Source of the DNA: Cubamyces lactineus
Taxonomy: Eukaryota; Basidiomycota; Agaricomycetes; Polyporales; Polyporaceae
Direction of reading: 5' to 3'
Length of the DNA: 64,000 nt
Assembly (NCBI GenBank): GCA_022376465.1
Contig: JACDTU010000002.1
Coordinates: forward strand, 1,054,001 to 1,118,000
The notes under the pieces were generated by a model. That model was given only the letters and a program-made list of their open reading frames with translations. It ran no database searches and was not told where the DNA came from. A program made the position numbers and the translations under genes. Of this stretch, positions 21,925-33,932 are shown in pieces (position 1 is the stretch's first letter; the number at the start of each line of letters is the position of its first letter).

Positions 21925-23202
21925 ATGATCTCGTTCGCTTCGTTCCCCTCAACCTCTGAAGGCTCGGGTAGCTATGCAAACACCAGACACCACCCGGATA
22001 TTGAAGACGACGTCGGGATGGACTTGGACGAGGATGACTTTGAGGAGAATGTGCAAAGACTCACGGTGCCCGGAGAATCTATCACCTCTTCGCATGCGTT
22101 CATGCGGTATGTGTCTACCGCCTCGTGCTCCATATTGCCTGGGCTCATATGCGGTAAAGAGGCCACGGAACGTTCGTTGACGACGAGGAAGTTGTTGCGT
22201 CAGTAGCGGGGACCGTTGAGCGCGTGAACAAGCTCATTACCGTCCGTGCAGTGAGGAGCAGGTAAGTGTGGCGTGTCTGTCTATTTCGGAGAATCTGACC
22301 GCATGCTGCCCTTAGGTACAATCCGGAGGTTGGCGACCTTGTCGTAGGGCGTATCACCGAGGTATGTTATTCTACTTGCCCGGCGACATATCGACGTGGT
22401 AACAAAACGTGATGCAGGTACAACCGCGCAGATGGAAGGTCGACGCGAACTCGCGGCAAGACGCTGTATTGATGTTGTCTTCGGTGAACTTGCCAGGCGG
22501 TGTGCAGGTGAGTTCGGACATGCCATTGTCGATATCGTTGTTGGTAACGCGTCCTCTAGCGTCGGAAATTAGAGAGCGACGAGCTGCAGATGCGCACATT
22601 CTTCGAGGAAGGCGACCTCCTCGTTGCTGAAGTCCAGGCATTCTTCGCCGACGGCGCCATGTCCCTGCACACGCGCTCGTTGCGGTATGGAAAGGTTTGT
22701 CGAGCCCAACCCATCATACAGTGCCTCACTCACGCGACATGCTCTAGCTACGAAATGGGCAATTAGTGACCGTGCCGCCGATCCTCATCAGGCGGTTGAA
22801 GTCCCACTTCGTCGCGTTACCTTGCGGCGTTGACCTTATTCTCGGCTTGAATGGCTACATCTGGGTGAGCAAACATGTGAAGGAGAGCGAGCAGGAGGGC
22901 GAAGAAGGGTTCGATGCCGAGGCGGTCTACTCCAACAAGAACGACGTAAGTTGCAGCTCCTGCGGGCATCCGGACGCTGACCGAATGGCATATAGTCAAT
23001 CGACGACGCTACTCGAATCGCCATCTCGCGAGTCAGCAATATCATCAAGGTGCTTGCCGCACACTTCGTGCCGCTCACTGACACCATACTACTGGAAGCG
23101 TATGAGTGGGTAGTGGAGCAAGAGGGGAACGTCAAGGACCTTCTGAGCGACGAGTTCGGAGAGACTATGGTAGCAAGTTTGGGTGTAGGCATACGACAAT
23201 GA
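21925..23202 (+). CDS. RRP4: RNA exosome cap subunit Rrp4 (EXOSC2-like)
   Basis: S1/KH cap protein of the exosome core. Exons: 21925-22106, 22160-22261, 22316-22361, 22418-22507, 22560-22694, 22748-22945, 22996-23202; 319 residues, the family size. Seen: [17 protein letters not shown] (N-terminal Rrp4 signature), [16 protein letters not shown] then [20 protein letters not shown] (S1 domain), [21 protein letters not shown], and [11 protein letters not shown] in the KH part. The ATG at 21925 is chosen because it gives the usual short acidic N-terminus. Together with MTR3, two exosome subunits lie within about 6 kb. Confidence 0.93.
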
Positions 23203-23413
23203 GAGGCTACTGCATTGGCCATTCTCGCAGTGGGATTCGGTATCTCTGCTCACAAATGGTACGAAGTGGGGGCTTCCAGGGTAACATGCAGCCATTCATC
23301 AGATTCAGAGGCAGCCGAAACAGCAGGGTAACTGAGAGGGCGACATCGTTACTCGTACACATACGCGGGCTTATTCTTACAGCATATAGCCAGTCGACCG
23401 AGATCCACAGACA

Positions 23414-25256
23414 CTAGTCAGAGTCCACGTCGCCCCCTCTGCCCCCTCTAGCCTCCAGGTGCCGTGCCGAGTCCATCATGGTCTTAATCTCGTGCCATTG
23501 AATGTTGATCACTTGCCGTTCGTCGAGCCAGTCCATGATCGCATCCGCGTCTGTGAGGTCTTCCGGCGGTTGCTTCCCGGCGGCATACGCGACGCGAACG
23601 AAACTCCGTCCTTCGCGGTTTGCTTTCAGGCCTTCAATCTCGTCTTTAAGGGCATGGAAAAGGCGGTACTAGAGACGTATGCCGCGATTAGAAGAAATAA
23701 CTCGTCCTGGGGTGAAGATGTATACTACCTCCCAGTGAGTAAATTGATGGTATGTTCGCGTGCGCTTCGCACAGAAGCGACCAAGATCGAATTGTCTTGG
23801 TAACTCTTCCGACTCCTCGTCATCACTGCTAGGTTCTGATTGCGAAATAGGCTGCGTATGGGATCAGTATGGGGCGTTTCCGCTTTGGATCGAGTTGAAT
23901 TGTACCTCGTATATCAATTTGTCGTATGGCTCTCCGTCAAGGCGTCCTTGTAACGTCGACTTGCGGGCGCCCAGGTTGCACGCAGCGCAGCCTATCACTG
24001 TGAATTCCAAATCGTACAGTTCGAATGTCGGGAATGTGTCAAGCGCCTTGCGGAAGTTCGGTCGCCAGGTCGAGCCAGCAACGAGCGAATCCCGCATCCC
24101 AGTGAGCTTTCTTCGTGTAATCTGCAGTGGGACTGAGAAGTATTGATCTGGTGTGGTATTAGAAAGCTGAACGAGCTCTTGAACATAGCATACATACTGC
24201 GCTGCAGGCGAGTTGCGACGTCCTCTCTGTCCTCGAGATCGTGGACAGCCATGTGAACGAACAACTGGCAGATGATCTTGAAATGGTGCAATAGGTCTTG
24301 ATAGGTGTTCATGCTGAACTCTGCGGGCAATTCCACGGCTGCTGCGGAGTCGTCCTCTACGATAAATGTGTCGTCCTCTGCTTCAGCTCCAGCTTCATTC
24401 GATCCGTCGTCCGGCCGCGCATCCGCAAATGGTTCTGCGTCATCGTCATCTCCAGCTTCTGACGCGGATGATTCCGACCGGACGGCCTCTCCACGCTTCT
24501 TCCCTAAAGGTGATCGTTGAGGATTAGGTCATAGTTCTGAAATAGGGCACATACGCTTGAGTTTCTCTAGATTCTTTTGGAATGCAGACCGTTTGTCTCG
24601 CGTACGTAGGCGGGCATCGATGATCCCTGAGTGAGATTAGGCCTCCAAAGAGAACACCTGGACATGAGCATGGTAGACGTACTCTCTTCGTCGACTTCGT
24701 CCAATAAATCGACCCCATCCCCATCGGGGGTTGACGGCCTCTCGCCCTTGATCAGCTTGCGCTTCCGAGGCCTATCTTCATCCTCGTCTGACTCAAATAT
24801 GGCACTCCTTTTCATCGCTCTCTTCCCCCTACGCACGAATACCACATCATCCATATCCTCGTCTGCAGGTACGGGGTCGGGGGACACGGAATCATCACTG
24901 TGTGCCCTCTGAGCCCGCTTCTTTCCCCTGCTACTTGTTGATGGACGAGGTGCGACGTCGTCCTCATCCGAACTAGTGGTGACCTCTATCACGGGCTGCT
25001 CGAAGCGTATTGCGCCGGCATCACTGCTTTGGCTGCCGTCCTCTTCCTCCACTATCTGAGCAGAGCGACCATGTGGATTCGGTTCCTCTGAAGATGAAGC
25101 ATCTTTCTTGCGTCTTTGCTTGCTGGCACGGGTAGAACGGGCTGGCGACGACTGGTGGGCACTGGAACTTGGAGCGGGGGAACTTGCAAAGAACGAATCG
25201 AGTTTCTTCTGCGCAAGCCTCTTTGGTGTAGCTGCAGATCTGAGCTTTCGTGGCAT
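23414..25256 (-). CDS. DUF4211-domain nuclear protein
   Basis: Exons: 25256-24683, 24626-24555, 24503-24198, 24147-23906, 23851-23729, 23668-23414; 523 residues. The first 250 residues are disordered, with acidic/Ser clusters and basic KKR and RKRK patches that look like nuclear signals. QKKLDSFFASS near the N-terminus resembles a PIP box (QxxLxxFF); this is an observation, not a proven PCNA site. The C-terminal half matches the DUF4211 pattern: LHHFKIICQLFVHMAVHD, CAACNLGARKST and GRFCAKRTRTYHQFTHWEYR. The Cys pairs may bind zinc. Function is unknown; a chromatin or DNA-metabolism role is only suggested by the PIP-like motif. Confidence 0.78.
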
Positions 25257-25705
25257 CAAGTCAGCGGTAGATAGGTGTGTGGTGTAGGCGCTTTGGAGGC
25301 AGTAATAATTGTGATAGACCGACCGCGCGAACGAGGATGTCGTCGGGGGCAGTCGAGGACCCGGGGTCGTCGCGATCGAGAGTGGGCTTCAGGCGCTTGA
25401 GGAGTAGCGCCACGAGGTACGACGCGTCGGTGGCTGTGGTGCACGTGCAGGGCGCGCAGCGGACGGTCGCGCGCTCGCTTGCTCTCACTGAGGAGTGCTC
25501 ACGGACGGACATTCTCTCGCTTCGTTTCGGATTCTGTTCTGCTGTGCTCTTTCTGCTGTGCTCTACTCAACTCTATGCTACGCTGTGAGATATTCCACTT
25601 GTTTTGTACTCCCCGTTGACACTCGACAGGAGATCCTACCGCTAGGCCTCCCAGTACACTGTCACATCTCGTAGACCCAGTGCCAGAGAACGCCGCCAGG
25701 CAAAT
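25257..25705. promoter_or_regulatory. Divergent region, DUF4211 gene / giant C1-finger gene
   Basis: These 449 bp separate two divergent start codons and overlap the doubtful small frame at 25261-25512. No repeats or RNA gene are visible. Confidence 0.4.
25261..25512 (-). CDS. Possible small protein (83 residues), unrecognised
   Basis: This single-exon frame sits just upstream of, and on the same strand as, the DUF4211 gene; its stop is 4 bp from that ATG. It starts at an ATG and has GC-rich third positions and a coding-like mix (ASYLVALLLKRLKPTLDRDD in the middle). It contains one CAPCTC cluster. It could be a real small gene, a 5'-UTR reading frame of the DUF4211 transcript, or chance within the divergent promoter. 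I recognise no family. Confidence 0.25.
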   Translation of the reverse strand: MSVREHSSVRASERATVRCAPCTCTTATDASYLVALLLKRLKPTLDRDDPGSSTAPDDILVRAVGLSQLLLPPKRLHHTPIYR

Positions 25706-28700
25706 ATGAACCCTCCTTCACTACGTGTGGAAACGGACCAGCTAGGGGGCACGTTTGTTATAGAGAACGCCTCTGCGCCCTCTTCGCCTACTTCGCCCCG
25801 CTCTCCCTCCTTCTCGAACGCCAGGGACCGCGCACGAAGTATCTCTCAGTCAGTTCTCCCCTCCTTCCGCATTTCGAGTGCTGGGGATGCGGAGAAGGCA
25901 CAGGAGGCTGGATTAAGAGCTTCAAGCCAATCTATGAATCATGGCCTGAACAGAGCCCGGAACGAGTCGCGCAAGTTGCTAGCCCACATTCTGTCGCAGC
26001 TGCAAGACAGACCCACCCCGCCGTCGCTGCTCAACACTTTAGTATACGGCTCGCAGCAAACGGAGAAGACGTCTGGCTCAGTAATCAAGTCAGTCAAGGG
26101 CGCGGTCAAGTATACCGGCACCCTGCGGGAACGGCGTACGCATCAACTAGTACCACAGGATGACACTGACTCGGAAGACGACGAGAGTCGAGCCTTCACC
26201 ACGGACGTTACATTTGACCTCATGAGCCAACTGAAGGATGTCTTAGTCCTGTCAATTAATCACAAATGGGACATATTCTATGACAGGCACGTCTCGTGTT
26301 ACATTTGAAGGTCATCCTGTCTACTCACCATGCCCGGTTACAGTGTTCCTCAGGCTCAGCGAACGAACAGTGACAGGATCAGGGAATCCTTCATGCGCCG
26401 CAGAAGTTTGTCCGTGGGACGAGGATCGAGGTCCCGCTCACCCTCCGTCGGGAGAGAGTCCGAAGCTGGTGCTGTTCGTGCTCCCCAGCTGCTTTCGCAA
26501 TGCATAACAATCCTTGCTTCTGTGATTGCGGAAGATTGTCGGTTCAAGATATCGTCTCCCCGACCTTCACGCCCTCCGAATTCTCTCCAAGCCGTAACAC
26601 TCGACGTTGCACAGTTCCTCTTACACGCCCACCGCCATGACCCCAGGGTCGTCTCGCAAATAGGTTTTGCTCTGCTCCCTGCATTCCTCACCTTCAGTCC
26701 AGAAATGCACACACGTCTCTTGGCCTTCTTCGATGACGGTGTTCTTGGCAATATACTGGCGGATCTGCGAAGCCTCCAGGGCACCCATCAATTGACTTCT
26801 TCCGCAGGTTTGGAGCGGTTCTGCTTAATATCGAGAAGCATGATCTGACCAATCCATAGATCTATCATACAAGGATTCTATATCCCATCCACAGCCGCCT
26901 ATGGTGTCCATCCTCGTCGACGAGGTTCACGAAGATCCTGTCTCTGCTCATGCCGACACTGCATGGCGGCGCTGGACACGGTCCCTGAAACCCGACGATA
27001 TGGGTCTCCATGCGACGTCAGCGCCCTTGCAGGACATTTCAATATACCATCTCTCATCCCTCATACCCCCTCTACTCGCTGCAATTTTGGAGAATATCGA
27101 TCTCTCGTCGATAAATCCGTCGACATTGCATAGATTCCACCGCCTTCTAAGCCGCATTACGGAAAGCAAGCCCGACGCATATCTAGACATCTTGGCGGTA
27201 ATTGCCTACCATACTCCTCGCGCGCGTTACGCTGCTATCAGCTTGCTCCTGTCGTACTGGCCGCACGCTATCGGTCATCTGACGGTCAGCAAAGCGTTCC
27301 CTGCTGTGAGCTACCACGACGCAGTTGCCCGCGAGACCCATGGCACTGTCGTCGCTCGACGCCAACCGGTCCATCCGTACTCTCACCAATTCGTCCCTTG
27401 GCGCTTCGCTCGCACGACCGCCCCAGGAGTTTTTGCTGGCGTGTCCCATAATGACTGTCACTCATGCGCGAAGCCGATCGAGGGCTTCGGGCTGTTGTGC
27501 CCACTGTGCATGTGTATAGTCCATTTTGACTGCTACGACTATCCGGACGGCAGCTTCTTCTCACAGTACAGCGTCGCCTCCGATTCGAGCAAGCAGAAAG
27601 TTGCTGTACACCGTTTCTGTCACATTCTACCCCAGCGCTATACTGCCAACCCAGAGGTCGTACACAAGGAGCAGCACGCCTTCCGCCTGGTGAACTTGTT
27701 CAACTTAACACTCTGCTTCATATGCCGAAAACCGCTCTGGGGACCTGTCATGCAGGCGCTCAAGTGCGGCTCATGCAAGCAATTCGTCCACTCGACTTGT
27801 CTGGCCCGAGCATCCTCGGCCGACTTACCCAGGTGCCGGACCGTAGTCATTGACGACACATACATGACAATTTCTTGGGAGGATTTGCGTCAATCGTTCG
27901 CGGACCACTATCGCGAAGTGTTCCTCACGGAGACGGACCTTCCTCGCAGGACTTATGAAGAGATCTCGGTCTTCTTCACCGTTTTATGGACGCAGCTACA
28001 GATCCTCAACAATGGCCTTGCCCTGGGCTCCGTCGTTGTGGTCCAAAAAGCACCGGCGTTCGAGGACGGGCAGTTGGACGAATTCGAGCTACATTACCTG
28101 GTCAACCTCTACCAGGTTTTCCTCACCTCCCGCAGTCCCTCCATGTCCGTCGCAATCTCTGATCATTTCGCGGATAATCGTTTGCATCCCGCGAATACGG
28201 ATGTATTCTTCAATTGGAACATCCTCTCTTTCGTGACTAGTGTCCTCAAGGTGCCTGCGACGGATTCGGCTGGTGCTGGGGATTTGCCTTCCACAGACCT
28301 CCTGGCACCGAACCAGCCGGGTCTGGGTCGGGGTGCCTCTACCGACGATGGGGAGTATCCTTACGAGGTCGTGTCCCTAGCGCATCTGAGGGACCAGCTG
28401 GGCGAACAGTTCAACCTGCATTCAGAGGCAGCTGCGCGGTATCTGCTCTCACATCTCTTCCACCTTGGCTTCTTCCAAAGGCTAGACTCTCAAAACTCCT
28501 TGTTCGACGGAGCCCCACACCCAGAGCGCGTTCAATGCCTGTTCCCGATCCCCCTTGGCTTGGAGGTATCTGTAGAGGTCGAGACACTGGTGTCGGCCAT
28601 AGAAGCTTGTCTGTCTGACCTAGACTTATCGATGAATGAAGTCGGCCTCCTACTTCTCGTTCGGAAGTTCTGGCCCGACGGTATGTTGACGGACTACGCC

Positions 28701-31700
28701 TTGCGTCGATTATCACGAGCTCTTCTCAAATGGATATTATCCGAGGTACGTCGTACATCTCCCTGGTTGACAGCGCCTTAATCACTCCTATTCTGATTCT
28801 AGGACGACGACCTAGCCACGATGCTGCGAGACTATGTCGCTCGTGGACTAAACCTCCCCGGCGTGCGGTCCGGCGTCGATGTACAACCTTGGCCTTCTTC
28901 GACGTCCTCGCGTCCGGCTGCAGCAACGTCTGCAAATAACGGCGGGGACTACGTCGCAGGGAGGCGAGCGCTCTCGTACAGGTATGCTGCAAGGTGGCTG
29001 CTCGCGTTGCACGACCAAGATGTGGACCACTATGCCACCATGGTATTCGACCTTTTGGTCGAGCACGCACAAGACTTGCCGATAGGCGACGAATTTTTTC
29101 TAGGGAAGGGCCGCGACCCAGTGAACAAGGTAACGCGGCTTATAGTCGGCAGTCTTGCTCGAGGCTAATACGAGTCGCTACCAGAGGGAGGTTGTAATCG
29201 CGGAGAAGCTCTTGCAGTCGATTCTCAAGCTCAATCAGTCGAACGTACTCTTCACGGTATTTGACGACTTGTTCCAGAAGTGGCTTACTCGAGCCTCCGC
29301 TCTGGAGAGCGATCAGCAGATCGTCCGTATTCTTTCATTCACTCTTGTGGGATGTCCAGGCTTACATATCTTGATAGCCGTTGGTATCACTGTCGCGACT
29401 GTTCAACAAGGAGGTCGACTCTGCTAGTCAGAGGTTCAGCACCGTTGTGGATCCTCGCTTGACAATGACCGACAACTCAAGCTTGTTGAACATCAACCCT
29501 CTACGAGTCATCATCGATATCGCGACGAGGAGTAAGGACGGCTACGACAACACGCTGCACTGGTTATGCCTATTCGTCCGATCTGGTGTCGAGATCTCTG
29601 TACCGACGTTCATGCAGTTGGCGTCGCTCGGTCAAAAGTTCGGTGCTACCCTTCAAGAGAGTTCGCTGTTGATCAAAGCCGCGCTGTGGTCATGTTGGTT
29701 GAAGTCGATGGGTCGTCAAGACATGCAGAGTGTGATAGCAGCTGTGCACAGTAACATCGGAGCCCAACTAGTCGCATGCCTTCAACCTCGCGAGTACACC
29801 GCAGAAGTGTAGGTGCCCATAGCGTGATGGTTTTGAACTGAGACTGATTTGTGGCCCAGATTACAACTAATCCGCCAGTCGCTGGCGTCTTGCCTGCTTC
29901 TGTTTGGCTGCGACAGAGCCTTTCTCCAATCATCTGGGCTGATAGAAGAGTCGGAGGTCAGCGGTCTACCGTCGAGGTTTGTAGGTTTGGCGTTATCGTG
30001 GGCTCCTCCTCACCTTCCTCTTCACTTGCAGGAGGAAGCTGCATGCGCGAAACAATACGATCACCGACCCGATCATTGTAAACGCTGGCTTGATCAATGC
30101 TGTTCGGAGCTACGTCGAGACTGGTGCAGATGAAGTCTCCTGTCTCGCCGCCAAGTTCCTCGACGCCTTCATGCACCATGCACCCTTTGTCGAGTCTTAT
30201 GAAGTAGACAATTTCATCTTGCGGAACGGATCGTCTTTATGCACTTGGTAAGCATGGCTGACCTGGTGGAGAACAGTTTCTGACAACGCCTGTAGCGTAT
30301 GGCAGTTCTACGCCGTCCAATCTCCTGAGATCTCAACCATCCGCACCAGCCTTCTGCTGCGTATCCTCGTCGTGGACCCGCAGCCCTTTCAAGCACTGCT
30401 CCAGAGCCTCTTCGCGGAGGGTAGCAGCTGGGAGATTCGGTACGACTGGTTTTGTGGATGACTACCATGGACTAATATGTGGCTCCTCAGTATGCAGGCC
30501 GTAATGCGACTGTTTCGCATGATAGAAGATACGACAAGTGCGTCTTTCGACGTCGACGATCGGCAATGGCGTTCTAGCGCCATCGATATCTTCCGTTTCT
30601 TCTTCTCAGCTCTGTGGGAGGACGACCATGTGCGTATCTCATTTTCTAGTCCTGCCCTTACTCATTCTCTCGAATAGGAAGAAATCAGGCTCGCGGTAGA
30701 CACCTGGGCGCAGACATTGCTTCCCGCTCATTTCGAGGCCATCGCCCTCTGTTGGAACGAAGCTCTCGTCAGATCCCCGATCTCAGATCGAGCAAAATTG
30801 GTCTCCTTCCTCAATCAACTCCGACCCCATTTCCCTCAGTGGCGCTGTATGTATTCGACGCTGCCTGAAAGGTCCTATCTAACAAGACTCTCAGTGCTTT
30901 CCTGGGATGTTATCTTGGAGGCACTACTCGAGGGTGAGTTCGTGCAGAAGAACGGGGACGATGAGGATGGCCCTATGTCTGCACATCTGGTGAGTGCCCA
31001 GCCGACAACCCTACAGATATTCAGTTAACCCTTTCCTCTCGCTGTGCAGTCGATGTATGGCCTTCCCTCGGCGACTCGCAACACGATGCGCGTTGACCCT
31101 GATCTGCAAGCAATGCAGGTGTGCGAGCCCTGATCAGGATTTCATGACATCAGCTGACGAACCACTAGCACTCGCTCCTGTCCCTTTCCCTGAGGATGCT
31201 TGCCGACGGCATCACGATCGAACTCAACAGCCTGCTTAAACTCAAGGACCATCTAGCACGTGCCCTGGGCTTTGCAGAAGTCGATATGCTTACTATGGGA
31301 ACGAGCAACGCTTTCTTCGTGCGGTTTAGTAGCTTGGACGTCGTCCCGGAGGTCGCATATCCGTGCCTGAACGAGTTGATGCTCGTACTCGACTCTGCCG
31401 CTCCCTACGACCTTCCGCCATCGGCGCTCGGCGGTCGATCCCTGGACGATGATGCACCATCACCTCTACTAATAGGATCGGTCTTCGTTGACCTCTTCCT
31501 CGAAACCTTCACCCAATGCAACGGCCTCGAGTCCTTGCCCCCGATTACACTGAAGAATATGTTGAAGTCTTTGGTCATAGTCATATACAAGCACGACTTC
31601 GACAACAGGGTTTTGAAGCCCTTCCAAGTGCTGTTGCGACGAGCTATCAAGCGAGCCCAGGAGCTTCTGTTGACGGACCTTAGTTACGACGTACGGCAAC

Positions 31701-33932
31701 TTGTGCTGACGAGCTGCCATGCATTCATCAAGAGATGGTCCCACCTCACTGGCAACTTCGTTTGGTGCGTATTATCCGCTCTTCACGCTTGCCTTCGACG
31801 ACAGGACTGAATATACTTGTAGCGAGGCCATCGAGTCAGCTATCACGTTGATGGAGAACCTAAACTACCTTCAGAACTCGGATGACATCCTCGTTGATCA
31901 GACAAGGAACTTCGTGCGCACGACGCTTGCCATGTGAGTCTGATTATAGGTAGCGAAGGATCGTTGCTCATGGTATTTTCAGATACGCCTTCAGCGGCGT
32001 CTTCTACTTGATGTTCAAGGTATGTGGAACAGACCGTCGACGTATAAACGGTGATATATCTGACGACTGCCGTTATCCAGCGCAACCGCCCACGCGAATT
32101 CTTCGATGTTGTTAGGCAAATCATCAGCCCTCATGTAAAGGCGGAGCGGAATCCTCATCCCTCGGAAAACCTACGCGATGCACTCTTGCGGGATACGCTG
32201 ACCAGGACCATCGAAGGCGACGACGAGGCCCTGCAAACCGTCTTGGAGAATATCAACATGTATGTGGAACACGTACATCACACCGATTATACACCCGCCT
32301 TGATGCAATGTGAGTTTCAACGTGGAATTCAGTGTACATCCTGCGCTCACACGACTTATTGTTTTTCAGACGTTGGGCTCTGCCTTAGCAGTCTGACTCG
32401 AAAGACGGCAGACATGCACTTCGCGCGCTTCGATCCCAGCCCTCTCATATGTCTGGCGTGTACGCTCATCCAACACAACAAGGCCCTGAGCCGGGTACGT
32501 ATGGTACAATCTTACATTGCGGCCAATTGTGAGTTAACCCCAATCATAGGATCTTCTGTTATACCTCGAGACGCTTTTGCGGTCGTCCTTGACACGCTTC
32601 AATGTCTCTGTTTTCAGTCTGCGACGTGTCATGCAAGTTACAACGACCTTGTATCGCAGAGCAGCGAAGGTTGCCGGGACAAATCAGGAAAGCATCCTAG
32701 TGAATCCGATCGCCCGCGCCATGTTCGATATCGCAAAGGATAGTCTCCGCATGAAGACTCGAGTTACCCCGGCTACGTTGGCAGCACTTCTTGAGGTGCG
32801 TTGAATCTTAGTCGTGTCAAGTCATTGTGTTGTTGTGCTGACATCTTTGCAAACAGGTGCTGATGGTCGGTCGTGATTACAGGAGCGCGAGGTACACGTC
32901 TGCCGACCTAGACTCGCAGATCAGGCTGGCAGACGACGGCCTGTGTTTCTTGTATGACGAAGGCGCCCTCGAAACATCATTGCAGCTGGACCCCGGGATG
33001 ATGCAAGCAATCGCAAAGATGGTCATGCAGGGCGCTGAGTTGCAGCCGACTCTCCTCGGAAGTCTAGCTGTGCGTGCAGCAGGCCATCCCATTGATTTGT
33101 GAATTATCGCATCTGACACGCTTTTGCCCTTAGAAGAACTCAATGACCGTTCGCGCCTGGGACATCCTGTTGATTGGGGCACTTTCGCGACCATCCGGGA
33201 CAGCGGCAACAGTCCTGCTCAAGTACTTCACAGCGTTCACGTTGGCATACAGCACGTCTCTGAACCCCTACCACACCCCCTCTGCGCTCGATAGTCCGGA
33301 CACTCAAGATCGTGCTCATGCTGACATCAGCTATGCATACGCATCAATGAAGCTCTGGTTGTTGCTCGCGCGCAAGACCGCGGTCGAGCAGCCCGTGGTC
33401 GGCGCCTCAGGGAGCTTGCAAGACATTGAAGGATTTGCTGTGAAGATGATATGGAATGAACTGTGGCCTCCATTCGAGAGTGTCCTTGAGGCGTTCGAGA
33501 TGGATGCCCGTGCAGGCAATCATTCAGTAAGTGCACAATGTAGCTGAAATTTTGTGGTGGTTGCTCACAAGAATTTGTAGCCATTGGCGTCAAGCATCTG
33601 GACATCTGTTGCAGATCTCTTTTCGTTCTTGCACCAATCTCGCTGCATTATTGCTCTGGACACTGTCATTCCCAGTCGCATCCTGAACCGACTCAAGGAT
33701 GTTGTGCGCAGTGAATCCAAGGTATGTGAATTATATTCAATGGGTGTACTTCCAAGCTAATTTCATGTATGTCAAGATCTCAAGGGTGATCAGGAGCTTG
33801 AAGGACCCCCCAGCACCTGACTCAATGGACCTCCTCATCAATCAAGTCATCACTGAGTTTGCTGCTGAGGAGAAACTACAAGCAGCAAAGAGGCAGATCA
33901 ACATTGAGAGGCGTCATAGGGTTGTGAGCTGA
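25706..33932 (+). CDS. Giant protein with paired C1-type zinc fingers, unassigned (2,338 residues)
   Basis: Exons: 25706-26290, 26354-26807, 26860-28745, 28803-29129, 29185-29322, 29378-29808, 29860-29976, 30032-30247, 30296-30439, 30491-30629, 30678-30846, 30895-30989, 31050-31118, 31169-31764, 31823-31933, 31983-32019, 32081-32309, 32370-32494, 32550-32795, 32857-33069, 33134-33526, 33581-33721, 33777-33932. Near residues 530-670 are two Cys/His clusters like phorbol-ester/C1 fingers: HNDCHSCAKPIEGFGLLCPL with a following HFDCYDY, and LCFICRKPLWGP followed by CGSCKQFVHSTCL. The rest is long, mostly helical and hydrophobic, consistent with HEAT/armadillo-like repeats. No catalytic domain is visible. 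I considered giant scaffolds such as UNC79/UNC80 but cannot prove it. The last exon lies in the CpG-poor block. Confidence 0.8.
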
